Shown piece after piece: positions 54,050 to 61,500 of a DNA stretch of 64,000 bases. Made by a program: the position numbers and the translations under genes. Positions within the stretch are counted from its first letter, which is position 1. Each line of letters begins with the position of its first letter. This DNA is from DASPKM01 sp035628135 (lineage in GTDB: Bacteria; Bacteroidota; Bacteroidia; Chitinophagales; Chitinophagaceae). The notes under the pieces were generated by a model. It ran no database searches and was not told the DNA's origin. It was given only the letters and a program-made list of their open reading frames with translations. The stretch covers positions 32,681 to 96,680 of the forward strand of contig DASPKM010000008.1 of NCBI GenBank assembly GCA_035628135.1, given 5' to 3'.

Positions 54050-54088
54050 TTCCACGGGCTTCCTTTGGACAGGCATAAACGGTCATAC

Positions 54089-54826
54089 ATGAATTTTTTA
54101 AAAAGTTTCGGGCGGTACATCTTAATGATCAAAGGCATGTTTTCCAGACCGGAAAACGGCAAGATGTACTGGAAAGAATTCATGCACCAATGCTCTGAGA
54201 TCGGCATCGGGTCATTGGGGATAGTGGTCATTATTTCGATATTCATGGGCGCTGTGTCGGCCCTGCAGACCGCTTACCAGTTGACCTCTCCCCTCATTCC
54301 CAAATTTACCATTGCACAAATAGTACGCGATACGGTTATACTGGAATTCGCTCCCACCCTGGTCTGTATCGTGCTCGCAGGTGTGGTTGGCAGTAAGATC
54401 GCGAGTGAGCTGGGTAATATGCGCGTGAGCGAACAAATAGACGCGCTGGAGATCATGGGCATCAACACCAAGGCATACCTGGTAATGCCCAAGGTAGCAG
54501 CATCGCTGGTGGTAATACCCATGCTGGTGGTTATTTCAGCGGCATTAGGCATTTGGGGAGGGCGGCTGGCAGGCACCCTTTCCGGCGTATTGTCGGAGAC
54601 GGAGTACGACCGGGGACTGCTGGAATCATTTGTTCCATTCAATGCCATCTTTGCCTTGACAAAGGCATATACATTTGCTTTTCTTATCAGCAGCGTTTCC
54701 TCTTTCTTTGGGTACAATGTATCGGGCGGTGCGTTGGAAATAGGTCGTGCCAGTACAAAATCTGTTGTTGCCAGTTGCGTTTTAATTTTGTTTGCAGATT
54801 ACCTGCTGGCCGCATTGCTGTTGTAA
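54089..54826 (+). CDS. MlaE-family ABC transporter permease
   Basis: Inner-membrane permease of 245 residues; the start is the ATG at 54089 (MNFLKSFGRYILMIKGMF), since the open frame upstream begins at a TTG. About five to six hydrophobic helices and the MlaE signature (FAPTLVCIVLAGVVGSKIAS, ELGNMRVSEQIDALEIMG, INTKAYLVMPKVAA) are present. It forms a phospholipid-trafficking ABC transporter with the MlaF-like ATPase encoded 24 bp downstream. In the Mla system the complex moves phospholipids between the membranes. The MlaD (MCE-domain) substrate-binding subunit is not in this operon and should lie elsewhere. Confidence 0.94.
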   Translation: MNFLKSFGRYILMIKGMFSRPENGKMYWKEFMHQCSEIGIGSLGIVVIISIFMGAVSALQTAYQLTSPLIPKFTIAQIVRDTVILEFAPTLVCIVLAGVVGSKIASELGNMRVSEQIDALEIMGINTKAYLVMPKVAASLVVIPMLVVISAALGIWGGRLAGTLSGVLSETEYDRGLLESFVPFNAIFALTKAYTFAFLISSVSSFFGYNVSGGALEIGRASTKSVVASCVLILFADYLLAALLL

Positions 54827-54850
54827 GGCCCATGAATGTAAAGCTTACAT

Positions 54851-55705
54851 ATGATCGAAGTAAAAAACATACGGAAGGGATTTGAAGACAAGGTGGTGAT
54901 AGACGATGTATCTGCCGCGATGGAACCGGGCAAATGCAACCTGATCATCGGCGCCAGCGGCAGCGGCAAAACGGTGTTGATGAAATGCCTGGTGGGATTG
55001 TTTCAGCCGGACGCCGGGCAGATACTGTACGATGGGCAGGACTTTACCAAAATGAACGGCGATGAAAAAAAAGAGATCCGCAAGCAGATCGGCATGCTGT
55101 TCCAGGGCTCCGCGCTATTCGATAGTTTGAACGTGGAAAAGAATGTAATGTTCCCGCTGAACATGTTCACCAAAAGCACTTTCAAAGAAAAACTGAAACG
55201 CGTAAATGAGGTGCTGGAACGCGTGCAGCTGAAAGACGTGAACAGGAAATTTCCCGCTGAGCTTAGCGGCGGTATGAAGAAGCGGGTGGGCATCGCACGC
55301 GCCATCGTGCTCAATCCGAGATACCTTTTTTGCGATGAGCCCAACTCGGGCCTCGACCCGCAAACATCCATGATTATCGATAAGCTGATACAGGAAATAA
55401 CCTACGAATTCAATATCACCACCGTGGTAAACACGCACGACATGAACAGTGTGATGGAAATGGGCGACAAGATCATCTACATGCACAAAGGATTGAAAGA
55501 ATGGGAAGGCACCAACAAGGAACTTATTTTCAGCAAGAACCAGCAATTGAACGAATTCATTTTTGCCTCGAGCTTTTTGCAGGATGCAAAGGACATGCGC
55601 ATGCTGGAAGAAACCGGCAAGATACCCGAGGAAAGAGATATGGACGAGATAACCCACGACGATGCGCCTCCGCTGATCCCCGACGATGAAAGCGAGAAAT
55701 CATGA
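54851..55705 (+). CDS. MlaF-family ABC transporter ATP-binding protein
   Basis: ATPase of 284 residues. Walker A is GASGSGKT (about residues 37-44), the Q-loop is MLFQGSALFDSL, the signature is LSGGMKKRVGIARAI and Walker B is YLFCDEPNSGLD; the H-loop is VVNTHDM. These match the MlaF group that energises MlaE. The last 40 residues form an acidic tail (EERDMDEITHDDAPPLIPDD) beyond the usual domain. The ATG lies 24 bp after the permease, and its stop overlaps the next gene by 4 bp (ATGA), so all three are probably translated together. Confidence 0.95.
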   Translation: MIEVKNIRKGFEDKVVIDDVSAAMEPGKCNLIIGASGSGKTVLMKCLVGLFQPDAGQILYDGQDFTKMNGDEKKEIRKQIGMLFQGSALFDSLNVEKNVMFPLNMFTKSTFKEKLKRVNEVLERVQLKDVNRKFPAELSGGMKKRVGIARAIVLNPRYLFCDEPNSGLDPQTSMIIDKLIQEITYEFNITTVVNTHDMNSVMEMGDKIIYMHKGLKEWEGTNKELIFSKNQQLNEFIFASSFLQDAKDMRMLEETGKIPEERDMDEITHDDAPPLIPDDESEKS

Positions 55706-56505
55706 AAAAGCCGTTGCTTCTGTCTTTCTTACTGCTATTTACCGCGTTGCTGTCGGGGCATGAATTCTGGCTCCATCCCGACAAATTCATATACCGCACC
55801 GGTGAACAGGTGAACATCCAGTTTTTAGTGGGTGAAAATTATGTAGGTGAGCATTGGAAAGGCGACCGCACCCGTATACAAACGCTGTGGCTATATTACG
55901 CCAACGTCATCGACAACTGTGCAAACCAGCTAGCTGGATCAGAGAGCGATAAACACCTGCAAATGGCTTTTTTTGAGGAGGGCACCATGATGTTCACCTT
56001 CAACAACCTGAACTCATTTATAGAAATGGACGCTATCAAGTTCAACGAATACCTCAAGGAAGACGGGCTGCTGGACGCGCTTGAGTATCGCGCCATGCAC
56101 CATGAAGGAGACTCCATGGGCCGCGAACTTTACCAGCGCAGTGCAAAAACCCTGGTGCAGGTAGGGGAAAAGCTCACCGACACTTATAAAAAGCAAACCA
56201 CGCTGCCCGTAGACATCATCCCGGACGAAAACCCTTATAGCTTACGCGATGGGGAAAGGTTGAAAGTAAGAGTGCTGTTTCACAAAAAGCCTTTGCCCAA
56301 TGCGGCCGTTAAAGTATGGCACCGCAACAACGAGCAAACGGTAAAGCATGAATTCCGTACCAATCAAAAAGGCGAGTTGGAGTTCCCGGTATTTACCTCG
56401 GGCCGATGGATGGTAAGCACGGTAAAGATGACCCGCCTGCAGAAGCACCCCAGGGCCAACTGGCAGAGCTATTGGGGCTCGCTAACGTGGGGGTATGTGA
56501 GGTAA
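55702..56505 (+). CDS. DUF4198-family secreted protein
   Basis: A protein of 267 residues with a signal peptide (MKKPLLLSFLLLFTALLSGHEF). HEFWLHPDKFIYRTGEQVNI followed by a C-terminal Ig-like half (RLKVRVLFHKKPLPNAAVKV, RTNQKGELEFPVFTSGRWMV) matches DUF4198, a family annotated from nickel-uptake or metal-related proteins but without a settled role. The His at the mature N-terminus (after GHEF) is a typical metal-ligand position in the family. It overlaps the MlaF-like gene by 4 bp, so it is co-translated with the lipid transporter. A functional link is suggested but unproven. Confidence 0.86.
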   Translation: MKKPLLLSFLLLFTALLSGHEFWLHPDKFIYRTGEQVNIQFLVGENYVGEHWKGDRTRIQTLWLYYANVIDNCANQLAGSESDKHLQMAFFEEGTMMFTFNNLNSFIEMDAIKFNEYLKEDGLLDALEYRAMHHEGDSMGRELYQRSAKTLVQVGEKLTDTYKKQTTLPVDIIPDENPYSLRDGERLKVRVLFHKKPLPNAAVKVWHRNNEQTVKHEFRTNQKGELEFPVFTSGRWMVSTVKMTRLQKHPRANWQSYWGSLTWGYVR

Positions 56506-56511
56506 CTTCCT

Positions 56512-56519
56512 TACTTTTG
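56512..56519 (+). promoter_or_regulatory. Candidate -7 box of sucD
   Basis: TACTTTTG matches TAnnTTTG exactly, 20 nt before the sucD ATG, within the 34-bp spacer after the DUF4198 gene. No -33 TTTG is seen at the expected place. Confidence 0.4.
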
Positions 56520-56539
56520 CCGTCTCCAAAAATTTCTTC

Positions 56540-57424
56540 ATGAGCATTCTTGTAAACAAGCAATCAAAAATTTTAGTGCAGGGCTTTACCGGTACGGAGG
56601 GAACATTTCACGCTTCGCAAATGATAGAGTACGGGACCAACGTGGTGGGCGGTGTTACTCCTGGTAAAGGCGGCACCACGCATTTAGACAGGCCCGTTTT
56701 TAATACCGTGGCGGAAACCGTTCAGCATACGGGCGCCAACGTATCCATTATTTTCGTGCCCCCGGCCTTTGCGGCCGACGCCATTATGGAAGCAGCCGAT
56801 GCCGGCATTCAACTGGTGATCTGCATTACCGAAGGCATTCCCGTGCAGGACATGGTAAAGGCCAAAAACTACCTGTTGGGCAAAAACACAAGGCTCATAG
56901 GACCTAATTGCCCGGGCGTTATTACCGCCGGTGAATGCAAGGTAGGCATCATGCCCGGTTTTGTTTTCAAGAAGGGCCGTATAGGCATCGTTTCCAAATC
57001 GGGCACGCTCACATACGAAGCAGCCGACCAGGTGGCAAAAGCAGGATTAGGAATTTCTACCGCCGTGGGTATTGGCGGCGACCCCATCATAGGCACTACC
57101 ACCAAAGAGGCAGTAGAATTATTTATGAACGATGATGGTACCGATGCAATTGTAATGATCGGTGAGATCGGTGGGGGCATGGAAGCAGAAGCCGCACGCT
57201 GGATCCAGAAATCGGGAAATAAGAAACCTGTTGTAGGATTTATTGCAGGTCAAACCGCTCCTCCCGGCCGGCGCATGGGACATGCGGGCGCAATCATCGG
57301 CGGAGCAGAAGATACTGCGGCTGCTAAAATGCAGATATTGGCAGAGTGCGGAGTGCATGTAGTGGATAGCCCGGCAGATATTGGGAAAACAGTAGCGGAG
57401 GTGCTGCGGGGCGTGAATGTATAA
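56540..57424 (+). CDS. sucD: Succinate-CoA ligase alpha subunit
   Basis: Forms succinyl-CoA synthetase with SucC (not in this window), converting succinyl-CoA to succinate with ATP or GTP formation. A protein of 294 residues starting MSILVNKQSKILVQGFTGTE. The CoA-binding Rossmann domain is clear (GFTGTEGTFHASQMIEYGT, VTPGKGGTTHLDRPVF). The phosphohistidine is His248 in RRMGHAGAIIGG; GPNCPGVI and SKSGTLTYEA are further signatures. It continues the pathway step after sucAB, which lies 46 kb away. A TAnnTTTG box upstream suggests its own promoter. Confidence 0.98.
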   Translation: MSILVNKQSKILVQGFTGTEGTFHASQMIEYGTNVVGGVTPGKGGTTHLDRPVFNTVAETVQHTGANVSIIFVPPAFAADAIMEAADAGIQLVICITEGIPVQDMVKAKNYLLGKNTRLIGPNCPGVITAGECKVGIMPGFVFKKGRIGIVSKSGTLTYEAADQVAKAGLGISTAVGIGGDPIIGTTTKEAVELFMNDDGTDAIVMIGEIGGGMEAEAARWIQKSGNKKPVVGFIAGQTAPPGRRMGHAGAIIGGAEDTAAAKMQILAECGVHVVDSPADIGKTVAEVLRGVNV

Positions 57425-57427
57425 AAA

Positions 57428-57535
57428 GTCATAGGGTCATTAAGTCATTAGGTCATCTGGATATTTAAAGATATTGACTTAATAACTTAATGACTTAATG
57501 ACTTAATGACCAAATGACTCAATGACCAAATGACC
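57428..57535. repeat. Palindromic array of GTCATTA/TAATGAC words after sucD
   Basis: The left half repeats GTCATTA-type words (GGGTCATTAAGTCATTAGGT) and the right half repeats TTAATGACTTAATGACTTAA and CAATGACCAAATGACC. The centre is ATATTTAAAGATAT-like. It belongs to the same word family as 13109-13166 and also lies between convergent genes. Confidence 0.8.
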
Positions 57536-57545
57536 TAAAATAATA

Positions 57546-57574
57546 AGCCCCCGAAGAATCGGGGGCTCTTTGTT
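57546..57574 (+). terminator. Terminator between sucD and the DUF4476 gene, probably bidirectional
   Basis: A 9-bp stem AGCCCCCGA (57546-57554) with TCGGGGGCT (57559-57567) closes an AGAA loop and is followed by CTTTGTT. On the minus strand it is followed by TATTATTTTAGG, so it may also end the DUF4476 transcript, whose stop lies 18 bp away. Confidence 0.85.
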
Positions 57575-57591
57575 ATGCTAGTACCTATTCA

Positions 57592-58365
57592 CTAACGAAA
57601 GTTGCTGATATATCTTGCCAGTTCTTCCTTGCTGCCGCTGAAACTGAATACATCGTACAATGCGAAGTAATTCTGTTTGTCTACCGTGTTGCGGTATGCA
57701 TGCTTGGCAAGGTCAAGACGGTTGCTTTCAAAAGAGAACAGTTGCAGCATTTCTCTGACTTGCGAGGTCTCGAAATAATTGCGGTCCATCATCTGCTTTG
57801 CGAGCGTAAGGCGTGAGTTGTCGAAGCTTTCACGACGCAGCGTTTGCATCATCGATTGAAATGATTGATTGCTCACACCGCGGCCGGGCCTGTCGATATC
57901 CCTGTCCCAACGGTCGTCGTCCCTGCGGTCATTATCCCACCTGTCATCATCTCTGCGATCGTTATCCCAACGGTCATCCCTATCCCAGCGACCTTTGCCC
58001 CTGCGATCGTTCTTCCTGTCGAGATCAAACTCCTGAACCTGTACCCTGCCATTGCGGTTGATATAAATATCAATTTCATAACGGGGTTTTACATATACGG
58101 TTGAATTGTAGATAAGGCGTTCACGAACGCGGCCGAACATGCCGGACGATTCGCGGCGATAGACGTGTATTCTGCGATAACCGGGATTTACATCGTTGAT
58201 ACGGATGGTATTGTCCCTTTCATCGTAGCGCCTTCCGTCTATTTGCACGCTGATATCTGCATTGTCGTGCGTAGCGATGATGATCCTGCTACTCCTGGGA
58301 CGCTCGGCCGCCATTGCAGCCATGCTGATGAATGAAACTAAAAGGAGAGTGTAAATCTTGCTCAT
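57592..58365 (-). CDS. DUF4476-family secreted protein with Arg/Asp repeat
   Basis: A protein of 257 residues. The ATG at 58365 gives a signal peptide (MSKIYTLLLVSFISMAAMAA); an upstream open frame adds 18 residues and looks spurious. An N-terminal beta domain (RIIIATHDNADISVQIDGRR to FDLDRK) binds an unknown partner. The middle (about 135-180) is a highly charged WDNDRRDDDR-type repeat, and the C-terminal 90 residues are the helical DUF4476 domain (FQSMMQTLRRESFDNSRL, MDRNYFETSQVREML, LYDVFSFSGSKEELARYI). It is found widely in Bacteroidota with no known function. It is divergent from the large macroglobulin gene with a 199-bp spacer. Confidence 0.9.
   Translation of the reverse strand: MSKIYTLLLVSFISMAAMAAERPRSSRIIIATHDNADISVQIDGRRYDERDNTIRINDVNPGYRRIHVYRRESSGMFGRVRERLIYNSTVYVKPRYEIDIYINRNGRVQVQEFDLDRKNDRRGKGRWDRDDRWDNDRRDDDRWDNDRRDDDRWDRDIDRPGRGVSNQSFQSMMQTLRRESFDNSRLTLAKQMMDRNYFETSQVREMLQLFSFESNRLDLAKHAYRNTVDKQNYFALYDVFSFSGSKEELARYISNFR
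57905..57990 (-). repeat. Short tandem coding repeats in the DUF4476 gene
   Basis: The DNA encoding the RWDNDRRDDD units repeats with a period of 27 bp in about three imperfect copies. The words CGATCGTTATCCCA, CGGTCATTATCCCA and CTGTCATCATC alternate. Repeat number may vary between strains. Confidence 0.6.
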
Positions 58366-58564
58366 AACTTGGTTCCTCCGAAATTTAAATTTGTATTGAG
58401 ATTCCAAAACAGGTGCCACCGCTTAACAATGAACTGTTAAATGGCCGTTTGATAACTTTTCTTTAATTAAATACCCATTTGTGTAAAACAGGCCGGGCCT
58501 GCATCTCAAGTGGGCCAACATTTAATAACTTGGCACCGGATTTTGCACGTGAAAAAAACATACA

Positions 58565-61500
58565 ATGAGATTACAACACCTGGTACCCGCCACAATTTTA
58601 ATATTCCTGCTTTCCGCAACGGTCCACGCACAGACCGGAAAAATCAATTATGAAAGGGAATGGAAGAAGGTCGATTCGCTTTACCAACTGAAAGGCCTTA
58701 CCCGTTCCGCCCTCGCGGGAGCAGATAAAATATATGCGGCCGCAAAACAAGAAAAGAACGAGGTGCAGATCGTTAAAGCGCTGGTATACAAAGTAGCGCT
58801 GCAGGAGAACATTGAGGAAAACGGCCTGGAAAAAGCAATTGGCATACTGGAAAAGGAAGTAGCCTCCGCTCCATCGGAGATTTCCAGGGCATTGCTGCGC
58901 AATATCCTTGCCAGCGCCTACTGGAATTATTTTGAACGCCACCGCTGGCAATTGTATGACCGCACTCAAACAAAAAATTTCCAAAAAGACGATATAGGCA
59001 CCTGGGGCGTGGATGATTTTCATAGTACCATAAGTTCATTGTTCCTGGCCAGCCTTCAACCCGAAGCGCTGTTGCAGCAAACGAAGCTGGAACCTTATGA
59101 TCCACTAATCATAAAAGGTAATTCACGCTATTTGCGCCCCACTTTGTTCGACCTGCTGGCACACGAAGCGCTGGCATATTTGTCCAGCAGCGAAACATAT
59201 GTGACGAGGCCAGCATACGTATTTGAGATCGATGATCCCGCAGCATTTGCGAACGCGGCCGATTTTATACAGCACCGTTTCATCACAAGGGATTCCACTT
59301 CACTTCATTTTAAAGCGCTGCAGCTATACCAGCGCGTGCTGAGCTTTCATTTTAAGGACGCAAAGCCGGCTGCCTTAATAGATGCGGACATTCATCGCTT
59401 GCAATTTGTGAACATGTATGGAGCAATGGAAGGCAAAGATTCACTGTACCGGGCGGCACTGCGGTCCCTTGCCCAACGGTATCCCACGGAAAAAGAAGTT
59501 GACCAGGCCTGGTACCTGCTGGCAGCATCGCACGTAGCCAAGGCCCGCGGATATGATCCGCTGCGCGACACCACCGGCAGGTTCGAATACATAGCGGCAA
59601 GAAAAATTTGCGAAAGCGTCATTGCCCGGAAAGATTCCTCGGCGGGGAAGGCAAACTGCGAGAATCTATTGGAAGACATCCTTCGCCAGGAAATGGGTTT
59701 TATGGTGGAAAAGGTAAATGTGCCTGCGCAGCCATTCCGCATGCTGGTAAACTACCGCAACTTTACACAGCTGCATTTCAGGCTGGTGGCGGTAGATCGC
59801 AATACCAGAGAAAACAATGTACGGTACGGGGATGATTATTGGGAACACATGCTGAAGTTGCCGGTGATCAAATCCTTCCAGCAATCGCTGCCCGCCACCA
59901 ATGACCATCAACGCCACTCCGTGGAAATAAAGATCGATGCCCTGCCTGTTGGAGAATACGCGCTCATTGGAAGTACAGACAAGAATTTTAGTTTGAAGAC
60001 AGAGCCGATGGCATTGCAGTTTTTTTTCGTGTCCAATATTGCTTACATCAACACAGGCTATGATTTTTTTGTATTGCACCGCGAAACCGGGAAGCCATTG
60101 CAAAATGCGGCGGTACAAATATGGAACACGAGCTATGATGGAAAAACAAAGACCAGTTACCAGGTAACAATTACCGATAAAAATGGATTTTTCAGGTTCC
60201 GGGAGCGTGGCAAGGACGACCATGGCGTATTGCAGATAGAGATCACCACGGCAAACGACCGCTTGTATTTACCTGACCAGGCCGAATACTACCGCTATCA
60301 CCGGCCTGCCATTGACGAGGAAATAAGGACCAAAACAACATATGAGCAAGTCAACCAGGTGACCTACCTGTTCACCGACCGGTCTATATATCGTCCAGGG
60401 CAAATAGTATATTTTAAAGGCATACTGATAACGAAAGATTATACAACCCGCCAGGCGAAGATCGTTCCGGGCTTAAAGACCTGGGTGCGACTGTACAACA
60501 ACCAGGGCAATCAGGTGGATTCCGTACGGGTTACCACCAATGAATACGGCTCATACTCCGGTAAATTCAAGCTGCCCACTACCCTGCTTACCGGCTCATT
60601 CAGGATACAAGACGACGAGACCGATGGCCAGGTTGAAATATCAATTGAAGAATACAAGCGTCCGAAGTTCTATGTTGAATACGAAAAGCCAAAAGGCACT
60701 TATCGCGTAAACGATACCATTGAAGTAACTGGCTTTGCAAAGGCCTACGCAGGCAATAATATCGATGGCGCCAAGGTAAAGTACAACGTGCAGCGGGTGG
60801 CAAGATTTCCCTATCCGTGGTTGTTTTGGAAATGGGGATGGCCGCGTGTAGAAGAACAGCAAATTGCACAGGGAGAAATTACAACCGGCGCCGATGGAAA
60901 GTTCAGCCTGCGGTTTCGCGCTATCCCTGACAAAAAAATAAACAAGGACTTTGCGCCCGTTTTTGACTACCAGGTAACAGTGGATGTGACCGACATCAAT
61001 GGTGAAACGCGCAGCGCCACCACCACGGTAAGCGTGAGCTATAAGGCACTGCAATTGTCGGTGGATGTGCCCGGAGGCCCAATGCTTCGCGCAGACAGCC
61101 TGAAAAAACTTTCTATCCGCACCGAGAAGCTTGCGCGGGAATTTCAGCCGGCCAGGGTAAATGTCACCATATACAGGTTGAACGCACCGCAGCGGCTGAT
61201 CAGGCCCCGCTATTGGATGCAGGCGGACCAGTTTGTGATGTCGAAGGAAGAATACCATCGATACTTCCCTTACGATGAATACAGCGATGAAACGAAAAAA
61301 GAAAGCTGGGAAAGACTTGAAAAAGTGTACGAACGCGCCGACTCAACCAATGCGGGCGGCAGTTTTGAATTGAAACCGACCAATGGCGCAGCACCTGCGT
61401 TCCGCGCCGGCTGGTATGCCATAGAAGTTACCACTTCCGATAAATTCGGTGAACCTGTAAAAGATATCGAATACGTTCAATTGCTGGACCCCGCTTCCGG

